A DNA stretch of 64,000 bases from Alisma plantago-aquatica. Its lineage: Eukaryota; Streptophyta; Magnoliopsida; Alismatales; Alismataceae. Of this stretch, positions 10,083 through 22,203 are shown piece by piece. Location: assembly GCA_963693085.1 (NCBI GenBank), contig OY856412.1, forward strand, positions 1,131,506,244-1,131,570,243, given 5' to 3'. The notes under the pieces were generated by a model, which was given only the letters and a program-made list of their open reading frames with translations, was not told the DNA's origin and made no database searches. Position 1 is the stretch's first letter; every line of letters begins with the position of its first letter. Made by a program: the position numbers and the translations under genes.

Positions 10083-11130
10083 ATGCACCCCAACAACCCC
10101 ATTCTTTGGAGAAAACAAAAAATCTAAAATTTCTTCACCAAAATCTATTCAAGATAAAGAAAATGACCATGAAGGAAGTGGAGAAGACCAAGGGCATGCT
10201 TGCCTACCAATCCTAGCCCAAGAATGGATCATCTTCAACTCTAACATCTACCTCTCTGTCGTCTGCCTCCGGCTCTGCCAAAACTACCTATTTAATAGAA
10301 GACGGATTGGATGCTTTGATAGATCCAATTGTGGAGGAAGTGTATCTACAGCCATGACATGCACCACCACCACCCTCACCAGCGCGACCATCAGTTATAG
10401 TATCTCAGCCATCAATTTCAACGAAACGTCCTTTAACATCTGTGGGACCACAATCACACCTCAACTTAAACCTCGAGCACAAAGACAGTTACTTCTATAT
10501 GATAAGGATGATCAATGCCAGATGCACCACAGCTAGAAGCACCCCAACAATAGCCTGAGAGAGATCTAAAGGTTACTAGCAATCAGGCAAAGAAGCCAAA
10601 GCACACAGGGTGATTAACATGCAAGGTGATTTCCACCTATTATGCGTGTCAGGCAACGATGGAGAGTGTGGGTTTCTATGCCTATTGCTAGGGCATAATG
10701 GAAGCAGTGAGCCTTTTCGATATCTTGGCGACACCACATGAGACTTATGTGGAGTTGACACACTAGTTCTTCATCACTTTAGAGAATATTTTTGATGATG
10801 GAAAGGATACCATTAGAGTGGTGATTGGAGACAAGCATTGGGTTATTACTTCAAAGATGTTTAATAAGATGTTTGCTCCCAGTGATGAGATGGAAACCCT
10901 CTTAGATAGGGGAAGGACAGAAAATGACTCGATTACTACCTACATCACCATGTGGAAGTACTTCACCGGACATAGTAACTTTGTTAAGGGGAAATATATA
11001 ACAATCTTGATTCATAATCCATTCCTTCTCTATGTATAGAAAGTGCTTACAAACACAATCTTTGGCAGGTATGAAAACCAAGGTAGCTGCACAAAGAAAG
11101 ATCTTTTTGTCTTGGGTTGGCTAGTTAAAG
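10083..11130 (+). pseudogene. Athila env-like ORF, N-terminal part (copy A)
   Basis: The 5' part (from an ATG at about 10083) is low-complexity and broken. From about 10640 the reading matches copy B: YACQATMESVGFYAY, ETYVELTH and FFITLENIFDDGKDTIRV, then VTSKMFNKMFAPSDE, MWKYFTGHSNFVKGK, and TNTIFGRYEN with TKKDLFVLGWLVKGK. It is the extra ORF between integrase and the 3' LTR that gives Athila its 'env-like' label. I see no clear signal peptide or membrane anchor, so an envelope function is not supported here. The ORF is interrupted at 11131 by the Tekay-like element and resumes at 21925. Confidence 0.75.
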
Positions 11131-11135
11131 GAAAG
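11131..11135. repeat. Target-site duplication GAAAG, left copy
   Basis: GAAAG abuts the TG of the Tekay-like 5' LTR and recurs at 21920-21924 after its 3' LTR; it is part of the env-like ORF. Confidence 0.92.
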
Positions 11136-14098
11136 TGTTACAACCCCAATTTTTGGGTTATTTTTGTGAGAAATGTAATTTATCCTATTAAAGATATTTG
11201 AACAAATAATGATATAATTTTTTTGAATAAAAGGATTTCATTTAGAATAGCCTTGTTGGTTGTTTTGTGGGCTTTATTGGCTATTGGGCCCAATAACAAG
11301 GATAAGACAAAAGAAACTCTATTATTAATAAGAAATGGAGAAAAGGAAGATGTAGAAACCTCTAGAAGGCAAACGAATATAATCCAAAGTTGGATTTCAT
11401 GCCTCTTGGGTTCCTTGGGTTCCAAGGAGTCCAAAGTTGCAAAGACAATGCAACAAGAAAAGAAAAGATCAATTAAATATTTCCTTATTAAGAAAGAAAT
11501 TGAAAATAATGATAAAATGTGGGAAATAAGTGGAAAGAGGTATAATTGACTTATCCTTGATGAATTTTTGTATCCATAAGGTTTCTAATATTAAAAGGAA
11601 TTCAAAAAAGGAAAATAAAAATATAGATAAAGAGAAATCCTTGAAAAGAGATATTTTAATAAATAAATAAAAAGGATAATGAGAAATAGTGGATATAGAT
11701 GCAACTAGAAGGATAATGAGTGTCCACTAAAAAGGATTTCGAAATATTAGAGTTTCTTGGGGTACAAGGAGCCCCAATGGAGAAAAAGAAAGAGAAAATA
11801 CCAATAATACAAAATAAGAGGATAATGTGATACATAATTAATGAATTTGGTGGCATTGTTAAAAAGGAGGTATTTTCTACTAAAAGAAAATAGAAATTTC
11901 GTGCCAATGGATTAAAAGGCAAGTACCAAGAGAATAAGTGAGAGGATTTTCTAATTCCTAATTATCCAAAGAATATAGTTTATCAAGGAGATAAATAGGA
12001 GAGAGAAGAGTGCTTCTCAATGAAGAAATAGGATTCCTAGTGGGAAAAGGCTTTGTTAATTCGTGGATGAACACCTTAGGGCTTGGATACACTCCCCTAT
12101 ATAAGGGTAAACCCTCTGGTTCGAGTTAAGAGAGATCCCACATACCTTTCTCTCTCTTCTTCTTGATTCTTTGCAAGCAAACCCTAGGGTAGAGGAGTAG
12201 CATGTCTATCGAGCGATATGAGGAACCAGTAGACGAGCTTGATGGATGTTGGATGCCCCACGTCCCCAGAGAGAGATGCGGTCATCGTCCCCGTGCTCTA
12301 GCACTCACTCAACAGCTGTAGGTTGGATGTAGGCCGACCACGGTTGCAGGTTTGGTGGGATTGAATCGGTTGTCTCGTCCGTGAACGAGAGGTTCCCCCT
12401 TGCATGCAAGAGCACGTCATAGGCAGGGGAGGTGTCCCTGGTGGTCGACGAGGCCTGGGGAGGGGCGGCAGAGCCGCACCAGCAGTGTTAGGGTGCGCGG
12501 GAGGAAGGAGACAGGTAGACGATTGGACAGAATTGCCCCTTCACGGGTTGAAGCATCGCTCACTTAACTGCGGGTATAACTGTCATTTGGTTATGTTTCC
12601 AAAACAAACAACGTTGCATGAGTTTGGTGATATGGCGATCCGCCATTGGTCCAAGTAAGTTATTTTTGCAAAGATCATATCTTCTTATTGGTAGCTCAGA
12701 TGAATGTGTATAACATATGAAAGTTGCTCAGAAAAATGAGAGGAATCCATTAAAAATATATTTAGAGCCTAATTCCTCTTGCAATTCTAAAAGTAGTGGA
12801 AGTTATCAACTTTAATTCTTTAATGATTAAGAAACCCTATTTTGAGATGATTAATGTATTTAGTAGGGTTTAGTGGATGATTAAAGTTGATATTAATATG
12901 TTAATCATAAAAAGATACATCAAGATTGAAAAGGATGAACTTTGCACGTAATTGGTTTAATTTAGAGTTCCATGTGCTAAAATAAGCTTTAATGGGCCTT
13001 GAAACCCTAATGTTAGTAATTGTCACTCATAATGGCTTTAATTATTCAAATTCATGAATAAGCTGAGATATGATGGTTCTAAGCTAATTTGAGTATAAAG
13101 ATTCCTAATTGTGGATAAATACCCTTAATATGGAGATTAGGGTTTTCTAATGGATAAAGGTCGAATTAATGATAAATATAGTTCATATGTGAATTAGATC
13201 ATAATGAATTATGAATTGTTAATTTGAAAGGAACCAAAGATGATAATTGGGCATAATGATCGTGTCATGACTTAAAAGGATAAAAAGGGTAGTTTTAATG
13301 TAAAAGAGGCATAATGGACTTAATTGATGTTTAATTGTTTCTTTAATCTGAAATTTGGGTTATAAGTTGTTAAAAGGTAACCTTAATATCTTTCGTGAAG
13401 AATAGATGAGGTAATTAGGGTTTAAAATAATAAAAATGAAGTGAAACCCTAATTGCAATGGAAACCCTAAAAGTGGACTAGAAACCCTAGGAAGCGAGCT
13501 AGGTTTAATAGATCTTGATGGCATGATCAATAATAGGAAATTGTATGCTTTTTTGAGGATCTCTTTGTGTGCTTGCTTGCCTATTTGGATTTCTCGATTG
13601 ATTGGATTAATTATGTCTCGAATCAGCCTGAGGGACAGCGTAGAGGATAGGGTATGTATGGATTGAGCAGTTATGCTGAAAACATAAAGTTGTTTCTTAA
13701 ATCATAATTGACTGAACTATGTTGTTACAGTTAATTGCACGATTGTTGTTTCCCCCACATACCGACATATTCATTTATGCTGACTGACATTTTGTTTTTC
13801 GACATTTTAGGTACAAGTGAAAAGGGCAAACAGTAAAGTGGCATATGTGGAATTAAACAAGAATTAAAGTACCAAGGAGGATTAGTTAGAATAGACTCCA
13901 GATGTGGATAGAAGTAGATATCCAAGTTTTTGAAAAAGGTATGCAAAGTTTAATTTTATTACAACCTTTCAGTTTAGTTGGTAGAATTTGATAATTATTA
14001 TTGATTATTTGTCGAACCTTTGATCTGGAAATTAGGATAACAGTTCTGACCTCTTGGTCTCCCTTAATTGGGGGTTACCGAGAGGTGGGGTCGTTACA
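11136..14098 (+). repeat. 5' LTR of the Tekay-like element
   Basis: 2963 bp, TG...CA. It holds a TATA box at 12098-12105, a GC-rich R/U5 section after it (12230-12560) and an AT-rich 3' half with many AACCCTA stretches. It lacks a 436-bp block present at 21018-21453 in the 3' LTR. Short open frames in both orientations are incidental. Confidence 0.92.
12098..12105 (+). promoter_or_regulatory. TATA box of the Tekay-like 5' LTR
   Basis: CCCC-TATATAAG-GG; about 50 bases downstream is a CTCTCTCTTCTTCTTG pyrimidine tract, typical near plant LTR transcript starts. The 3' LTR has TATATATG at 19469-19476. Confidence 0.65.
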
Positions 14099-14100
14099 TT

Positions 14101-14113
14101 TGGTATCAGAGCC
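14101..14113 (+). other. Primer binding site of the Tekay-like element
   Basis: TGGTATCAGAGCC, complementary to initiator tRNA-Met, begins two bases after the 5' LTR. Confidence 0.92.
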
Positions 14114-17100
14114 TAGGTTCCTCATTTAATATTTAATAATTATTAAATTTTAGAAACTCTATAGAACCCAAGGGAGTTATTAGAGGATTTTCCAAAAGAC
14201 AGAGGTGTCTAGAAAAGGATCACGTCTGGGGCCTAGTAAGATTTTCCTCCACGCCGTTATTCGGAATATGAGGGCTCCCAGATTTGTGTGACTGCCTGGC
14301 CATTGTCTCAGGATCTGACTCAAAATAAGATACCTTTAGGACTCTCTCATCTTGTTCATACCTTCTCAACTCAAATGTTGTTAATGATTTTAAGGATTAG
14401 GGTTTTCTCTCTTTTCCTCACCCTCTTGAGGTATGGGTAACTTTGATAACATTTAAGGAATCCTCCACCAAATTAATGAAAAGTAAGAAAATAAGATGTC
14501 ATGGACATAAGCTTAATAGTTTAAGCATAAACTAAAGAATAGATACATGCTTAGGTTGTATGACATGAGTTGTCATGACCTTAGGAGAGAACTAAGGATA
14601 GACCTCCTTGTCAGGAGGATGAGTAGAGAGAGTTAGCCTTAGAGGTAGAGACCTAGAACATCCTCTGAGGATGATGCTAACCCTAACCCTAAGTGGTGGT
14701 TAGAGAGAGAGATGGCATGATGAGTTCGATGTCATGTTAGACCAGATGTATGGACATGCCTTTGGATGCCCATATGAGCCATGAGAGGTTGAATGACCTA
14801 GTACTTGTGGCGACCCAACCCTAGGAAGGGTCGTGCATGTTAAAGTGAAGGATAGCTCCTTTAATGATGAGGTTAGAGAAGAACCTATAGAAACCCTATG
14901 GGCTTATGCAAGTAGGGCATAACATGCACCCAGAGTATGTCAATAGTGATGGCAGTAGGTTAAAATTGAGGCCAGAAGGGCATGATGGATGGCTTATGAG
15001 ATAAGCATAAAGAGATATGGATGATCTTGAGAGAACATGAGTTGAGCATAGGATTCACCCATGTAGGGGTATGCTTGTGAGCTTGATCCACCTTCATGGA
15101 GAGAGGACCTCTAGTAGTAAGGTTGTTTGTAGGGTTGGCTCTAGAGAGAGAGAGCAGGACCCAAGAAAGAAGGTTGGAAGTTTAGATTTTAAGATATGAG
15201 GAGCAGTGGGGATTTGAGAATGATGCGACCAAAGTGGATGGTTGTGGTTGCCTCATGCATGATCCCTGGAGGTTGATGATATCTTGGTTGCCTTTAGAGG
15301 AACCAAAACCTAGAGAGAGGATGAGGGTGCTGGTACCTATGAGCCTATGGTATAGATGTTCACCTTCTAGGGTCAAGAAGAAGAGTTCCTTAGGCCCTGA
15401 AGAGGCTTAGTAACAGGTTGTGAGGCCTTATACCTTGTTGGTTGTCCTTGAGGAGGACTCCACTCTAAAGTGTTGCTCAAGTAGAAGGATGAAAGGAAGT
15501 GCATGTCATACCTTGTACATGTTTGGTTCGTGGTTAAGAGGTTGAGCAGACAATTGGACATCAGAAAAGTGAACCTAGGGTTCCTAGGCCTAATAGGGGA
15601 AGTGGTATACCTAATGCTCATGATGAGATTTGAGTTTCTATAGATTCAAGCATGGCACTCATCATGTTTTGAGGAAAGGGAAACCCCTTAAGTTTAAGGT
15701 ATGTTTGATGAACCCCTCACAGCTAAGTTGATGACATGGGAAGGTATGACCTTGGTCCAATGTTGAGAATGAGAACAAGTGTGACATAGCATGGTTAGTA
15801 GGTGGTCTGCTTGTGCCTTAGTAGCTTGCTAGGGTTAAGCATGCTCATGTGGATGTAAACCTTAGACGTAAGGATGTTTGTGACCTTTATTATCAAGATG
15901 TAGTTCCTCCCATCCTGGGAGAGGGACCCTCTTGTAGAGTGTTTTGTTGGTTTAAGGAAACCTAAAGAGGTCTCATAGGATCTTGAGAAGCTAAGTGGAA
16001 AGTACATGGTATGAGAATGAACCTGTAAACCCATAGATAATTGTCTCTATGTGCATGTGGATGTGTTACCATGGAGGTAACCGGTATGGGTCCTGACCAA
16101 GGTAGGCAGGTCGCCATGAACCCTATGAAAGGATGAAAGTCAGCCCATGAATGCAGAGAGAGATGATGGAGACTTGGGTAAGGTTCTAGCTAGATATGTA
16201 CCATGTTAGAATCCTAAGTCTACCCTAGGGTCGGGTAGGGGTAAGACCAATGGGAGTAGGAGTTGCCTAATTCCCTAGTTGCACATGACCATAGGGTCGG
16301 GAGGTAACATCTATCATTGTCTAAGGGCCATGGGTTAGGAGATTGATCACCTTCATGAACTCATGGGACCCAAAGGGAAAATGAGGAGGGCACTCTCTGA
16401 TGCATAAGGGAAGAGGGATGACCCCAAAAGTGTCAGCACCCTACAGACCTAGAGGAGATGACCAAGGATGGTATGATGACCCAAGTGGGTTCGAGACCAG
16501 TTTTCCATCGAAGTAAAGATGTTCATGATGTGGAAACATGTGTTGCATGTTTCCAGTTAGATTTGAAGGTGTATTGGCAATGTGGGATGTACCATCTCTA
16601 CTCTTGGAATAGGAAGAACTATGTATTTGGACTGTAGCCAAATGCTTATTTCCTCGTGTTATGGGGGTGAGAGATAGGATAGTATGCATGCCATACACCA
16701 AGGATAAAGATGATGTCAGTGGAAACGTTGCAATGAGGTATGAGGATAGAGATAATTGCATACCTTTGTGGAGTGTATGATATGTGGATGGTTTACAAAC
16801 ACCAAGAAAACTAAGGTAGTCATCTTATTAGGATGTTTTTAGCATGAGCTAGGTGGAATTCGCAAGTTATACAAGGTTGAGTTCGAAAACCAATAGGATG
16901 AGCTCAGAGTTTTCTTGATGAAGATAGAATTTTAGTTTGAGATGAAATAATAAGTGAAATACATGGAGGTGTATGTATTCAACATTACCTAACACCTAAG
17001 GATGTGAAGTGGTAATGGATGTTCTGGTTGAGATGCAGCTGCCTAGTCTAGCTAGAGACTAGAATAGGTTGTTAGGTTAACCCTAAGTTTAAAAAGGAGA

Positions 17101-17869
17101 TGTGTTTGGGATAACACTCAGATGTGACGAGATTTGTTGAAAAAGTTAGTAGTTGTTTGGTTAGCCAGCCTAGGCCTTGATGAAATAAAAGGATGGTGGT
17201 AGAAACTCTAATGCACTTCTCTGGAAAAGAAGGTGGTGAAACCCCGATTAGAGTGGTTTAGGGTTCTGAGGAATCAATCTTGAGGAATCATGACATACAA
17301 GAGATCATGATTTTAAGATCACCATACACCGTGGTACTACGAAGATAGTAAGTGACAGTAGTACTTTGGATGCTTACGATGAGGTTGCACGTGGCTTGTC
17401 GCCATGCAAGCCAGGAGGTGAAGAACGAACACTGGTGAGTTGATACAAAGGATAAAGAGTCCCCGGAAGGGAATGGGAGTTCATCACTATGGATGTTGTG
17501 GTAAGTCTCCCCTGGACCAACGAAGGTCAAGGTGCAATATGAGTTATGGTAGATCTCCCTACCTATATAACATGAGAAAGAAAGAATATCATCAAGGATG
17601 GATCTGGTTGAACTACATATGAGAGAGAGATTGTTCAACTACACCATGATGCGAGTTCAAAAGTTCTTGAGTATAATCTAATGATACACTTCCATAAGGT
17701 GGAAGTAGATGCATGAAGAACTCGATGTTAGTACTTATCACCCCTAACTAATGGTTAGTATGATCCAGACCAGAGGGTCTGAAGAGAGCATGTGTGCTCA
17801 TTTAGGGTGGTACATAGACACAGTTCTTGTCCTCGGTAAGGAGTGATGATAACCATCATATCCAATATC
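14114..17869 (+). other. Eroded internal region of the Tekay-like element
   Basis: This is where gag, protease, RT and RNase H should lie, but 3.8 kb is too short and I recognise no domain with confidence. Plus-strand frames are closed by frequent stops. The longer minus-strand open frames (for example 16441-16761 and 17288-17638) have no family features and are antisense shadows. Confidence 0.6.
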
Positions 17870-18470
17870 GGGATGTATAAAAGCTTTATAAGAGAGGTTG
17901 TGTCAGTCACCACTTCATTAAGATGATGTTGGTAAAGGGACCTCGTGAAGGTCAGAAAAGGACCATATTGTGTGCAGATGAAGTCTCTTTGATCGTGCGA
18001 TGGCTGAAAGAGAGCCCAGGGGTGACATGAGTTGTGAGTTGATGCAAAGTAGACTGACATGTAGTTCATTGTGGGAGAGTATGTGATGAGAAAATCCAAC
18101 CCCTCTAAGTTATAGCTAAGAGAGCTGAGTCCCCGATACATGGGTTCTTTGAGATGGATTGATGGAGGAGGTTATGTTTGACCTTACCCCTTAGGATAAA
18201 GTAATGTGTGATGAGTTCCATGTGTCCAATTTAGAGCACTATGTGAGGTACCTGGGCCATGTGCTGAGCAATGAACCTAGTAAGCCCCAAGGGAGGCTGA
18301 AATGACCTGAGTCACCTGTGAGGATTATAGATGCCAAGGTGAAAGAACTCAGAGAAAAGAATATGTGATGATAAAGGTTCTTTGGAAGTGCCATGGATAA
18401 GGTAAAGCCACATAGGGGCCAATGATAGACATGGAAAGTCTTATCCTGAATTGTTTGTTTTCTTGATGGA
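17870..18470 (+). pseudogene. Tekay-like integrase C-terminus and chromodomain
   Basis: Spread over three frames, pieces correspond in order to the end of pol in the minus-strand chromovirus at 56606-57300: (K)ALYERGC, VDAK-TDM-FIVGEY, ELSPRYMGSL, FHVSNLEHYVRYLGHVLSNE, then SPVRIIDAKVKELREKN and IKVLWKCHG. The last two form a chromodomain, which in this clade follows integrase and is thought to guide insertion into heterochromatin by reading histone marks. Several stops and frameshifts make it non-functional. The position just before the polypurine tract is as expected. Confidence 0.75.
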
Positions 18471-18490
18471 ATTTTTAGGACAAAATTCTT

Positions 18491-18505
18491 ATAAGAGGGG
18501 AAGTA
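18491..18505 (+). other. Polypurine tract of the Tekay-like element
   Basis: ATAAGAGGGGAAGTA directly precedes the 3' LTR. Upstream, AGGACAAAATTCTTATAAG resembles the GGACGAAATTTCTTTTAAGG context of chromovirus polypurine tracts. Confidence 0.75.
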
Positions 18506-21500
18506 TGTTACAACCCTAATTTTTGGGTTCTTTTGGTGAGGAATGTAATTTCTCGTGTTAAAGATATTTGAACAAATAATGATATAATTTGTTTTGAATA
18601 AAAGGATTTCATTTACAATAGCCTTGTTGGTTGTTTTACGGGCTTTATTGGCTATTGGGCCCAATAACAAGGATAAGACAAAAGAAACTCCATTATTAAT
18701 AAGAAATGGAGAAAAGGAAGATGTAGAAACCTCTAGAAGGCAAAAGAATATAATCCAAAGTTGGATTTCATGCCTCTTGGGTTCCTTGGGTTCCAAGGAG
18801 TCCAAAGTTGCAAATATAATGCAACAAGAAAAGAAAAGATCAATTAAATATTTCCTTATTAAGAAAGAAATTAAAAACAATGATAAAATGTGGGAAATAA
18901 GTGGAAAGAGGCATAATTGAGTTATCCTTGATGGATTTTCGTATCCATAAGGTTTCTAATATTAAAAGGAATTCCAAAAAGGAAAATGAAAAGAGAGATA
19001 AAGAGAAATCCTCAAAAAGAGATATTTTAATAAAGAAATAAAAAGGATAATGAGAAATAGTGGATATAGATGCAACTAGAAGGATAATGAGTGTCCACTA
19101 AAAAGGATTTCGAAATATTAGAGTTTCTTGGGGTCCAAGGAGCCCCAATGGATAAAAAGAAAGAGAAAATACCAATAATACAAAATAAGAGGATAATGCG
19201 ATCCGTAATTAATGAATTTGGTGCCATTGTTAAAAAGGAGGTATTTTCTACTAAAAGAAAATAGAAATTTCGTACCAATGGATTAAAAGGCAAGTACCAA
19301 GAGAATAAGTGAGAGGATTTTCAAATTCCTAATTATATAAAGAGTATAGTTTATCAAGGAGATAAATAGGAAAGAGAAGGTTGCTTCTCAATGAAGAAAT
19401 AGGATTCCTAGTGGGAAAAGGCTTTGTTAATTCGTGGATGAACACCTTAGGGCATGGATACCCTCCCCTATATATGGTAGACCCTCTGGTTCGAGTTCAA
19501 GAGAGATCCCACATACCTTTCTCTCTCTTCTTCTTGATTCTTTGCAAGAAAACCCTAGGGTAGAGGAGTAGCACGTCTATGGAGCGATATGAGGAACCAG
19601 TAGACGAGCTTGATGGATGTTGGATGCCCCACATCCCCAGAGAGAGATGCGACCGTCGTCCCCGTGCTCTAGCACTCACGCAACAACCATAGGTTGGCTG
19701 CAGGCCAACCACAGTTGCAGATTTGGTGGGCTTGAACTGGCTGTCTTGGCCACGAACCAGAGGTGCCCCCTTGCATGCAAGAGCACGTCGGAGGCAGGGG
19801 AGGTGTCCCTGGTGGCCGACGAGGCCTGGGGAGGGGTGGTAGAGCCACACCAGCTCCTTGCTGCAGCTGCAGCGTTAGGGTGCGCGGGAGGAAGGAGACG
19901 GGTGGATGATTGGACAGAAATGCCCCTCTACGGGCTGAAGCACCAATCACTTAACTGAGGGTATAACTGTAATTCAATTATGTTTCCAAAACAAACAACG
20001 TTGCATGAGTTTGGTGACGCGGCGGCCCACCATTGGTCCAAGTAAGTTATTTTTGCAAAGATCGTATCTTCTTATTGGTAGCTCAAATGAATGCATATAA
20101 AATATGAAAGTTTCTCAAAAAAATGAGAGGAATCCATTAAAAATATATTTAGAGGCTAATTCCTCTTGAAATTCAAAATGTAGTGGAAGTTATTATCTTT
20201 AATGCTTTAATGATTAAGAAACCCTATTTTGAGATGATTAATGTATTTGGTAGGTTTAATGGATGATTAAAGTTGATATTAACTTATTAATCATAAAAAG
20301 ATACATTAAGATCGAAAAGGATGAACTTTGCATGTAATTTGTTTAATTTAGAGTTTCATGTGCTAAAACGAACTTTAATGGGCCTTGAAACCCTAATGTT
20401 AGTAATTGTGACTCATAATGGCTTTATTTATTCAAATTCATGAATAAGCTGAGATATGATGGTTCTAAGCTAATTCAAGTATAAAGGTTCCTAATTGTGG
20501 ATAAATACCCTTAATATGGAGATTAGGGTTTTCTAATGGATAAAGGTGGAATTAATGATAAATATAGTTCATATGTGAATTAGATCATAATGAATTATTA
20601 ATTGTTAATTTGAAAGTAGCCAAAGATGATAATTGGGCATAATGATCGTGTCATGACTTAAAAGGATAAAAATGGTAGTTTTAATGTAAAAGAGGCATAA
20701 TGGACTTAATTGATGTTTAATTGTGCCTTTAATCTGAAATTTGGGTTATATGTTGTTTAAAGGTAACCCTAATATCTTTCATGAAGAATAGATGAGGTAA
20801 TTAGGGTTTAAAATAATAAAAATGAAGTGAAACCCTAATTGCAATGGAAACCCTAAAAGTGGACTAGAAACCCTAGGAAGCGAGCTAGGTTTAATAGGTC
20901 TTGATGGCATGATCAATAATAGGAAATTGTATGCTTTTTTCAGGATCTCTTTGTGTTCTTGCTTGCCTATTTGGATTTCTTGATTGATTGGATTAATTCT
21001 ATCTTAAATCATCCTGACAGGTATGTGGTTACGCTTATAGTTAATCACTTAGTTTCACGGAAATTCTTGGAAGTTTTATCGAATGCCTGAAAATAACTGC
21101 TTGGATGACTTTTATTACATGCAACTATAAAGTGACTATGATTATCACCATAAATATAGATATGTGGCTGGCTCAGATCTGGGTCCTCCTCTGTGGCTTT
21201 GCTAATGATGAAAAGGGTAATCTGGCAAAGGGTCTATTTGTTAAGTGGGACCATCAGGTTATCAAGAGCTAGAAATTGGGCTACCCACGTGTAGTGCCAT
21301 GAGACTCTTTAGCACACCATGAGTTAAGGAGGGGGCTACCTATGGGTAGTTCCATGTGACTCAACCCTAGAAATTGATTCACCTGTTAGGTAGGATCAGG
21401 AGGGGTTTAAATGGGGATCTACCATAAGGAAGGTAGCATCCAGGTCCACTGTAGGGACAGTGCAGAGGCTAGGGTATGTATAGATTGAGCAGTTATGTTG

Positions 21501-21919
21501 AAAACATAAAGTTGTTTGTTAAATCATAATTTACTGCACTATGTTGTTACCGTTAATTGCATGATTGTTGTTTCCTCCACATATCGGCATATTCATTTAT
21601 GCTGACCGACGTTTTATTTGTCGACGTTTTAGGTACAAGTGAAAAGGGCAATAGTAAAGTGGCATACGTGGAATTAAATAAGAATTAAAGTACAAAGGAG
21701 GATTAGTTAGAATAGACTCTAGATGTGGATAGAAGTAGATATCCAAGCTTTTGAAAAAGGTATGCAAAGTTTAATTTTATTACAGCCTTTCAGTTTAGTT
21801 GGTAGAATTTGATAATTATTATTGATTATTTGTCGAACCTTTGATCCGGAAATTAGGATAACGGTTCTGACCTCTTGGTTTCCCTTAATTGGGGGTTACC
21901 GAGAGGCAGGGTCGTTATA
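18506..21919 (+). repeat. 3' LTR of the Tekay-like element
   Basis: 3414 bp, starting TGTTACAACCC and ending GGGTCGTTATA. It is longer than the 5' LTR mainly through a 436-bp segment (21018-21453) that itself holds two 30-bp imperfect repeats (21278-21307 and 21333-21362; GGGCTACC...CCATG.GACTC). Because the same order of sequences continues on both sides, a deletion in the 5' LTR is the simpler reading. Confidence 0.9.
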
Positions 21920-21924
21920 GAAAG
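21920..21924. repeat. Target-site duplication GAAAG, right copy
   Basis: Matches 11131-11135 exactly; the env-like ORF continues from here. Confidence 0.92.
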
Positions 21925-22203
21925 TTTGTAAATTAAGGTCCTTTACTAATAGATCATTTGAGGACAATCCCCTCTGAGAGAAAGAATCCATTTCTTATGG
22001 GAGGGATTGTGGCGTCTATTGTTGTCGCCCTAGGCCATGATGTTTTTGGATATACCAGAGTAAATGGGAGGAAATTAGTGGACCTAAACTACTTGGTTCG
22101 TTCTTCTATGATTGCAGTAGTGGATCAAAAAATCATATACCAGGTCAACCCCCATATCCAAGTGTCTTACTGGAGCTACCCTACCACACTCTACCTCTCT
22201 TAG
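21925..22203 (+). pseudogene. Athila env-like ORF, C-terminal part (copy A)
   Basis: It resumes the ORF cut at 11130: LLIDHLRTIPSERKNPFLMG, then GGIVASIVVALGHD, GRKLVDLNYLVRSSMI and a terminal YQVNPHIQVS, ending at TAG 22201. Copy B has the parallel MVIDHLKIIPSKRKKTIHHG, GGIITTISKVVG and IKLIDLNYLARSQMI. The C-terminal third is the best conserved part of the ORF in both copies. Confidence 0.75.

Larger units (their letters stand above)
11136..21919 (+). mobile_element. Tekay/Del-like Ty3/gypsy chromovirus nested in Athila copy A
   Basis: A 10.8-kb insertion with perfect GAAAG duplications, LTRs beginning TGTTACAACCC and ending GGGTCGTTACA (5') or GGGTCGTTATA (3'), a tRNA-Met primer site and a polypurine tract. 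The internal region is only 4.4 kb; just the integrase C-terminus and chromodomain can be read, so gag and most of pol are deleted or eroded. The LTRs differ at roughly 6 per cent over the first 200 bases by eye, less than those of the Athila around it, as expected for a younger insertion. Confidence 0.92.

Noticed and set aside
12404..12658. 84-codon GC-rich open frame in the Tekay-like LTR
   Set aside because: The equivalent stretch in the 3' LTR (about 19780-19960) is read in a different way with indels; it is R/U5 sequence.
14676..14692. AACCCTAACCCTAA, telomere-like repeat
   Set aside because: Only two units and not the plant TTTAGGG repeat; it sits in the eroded interior of the Tekay-like element.
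17288..17638. 116-codon minus-strand open frame (and similar ones at 16441-16761, 17755-18141 and 18239-18880)
   Set aside because: They lie antisense to a plus-strand gypsy element or its LTR, have no family motif, and 18239-18880 crosses the LTR border.
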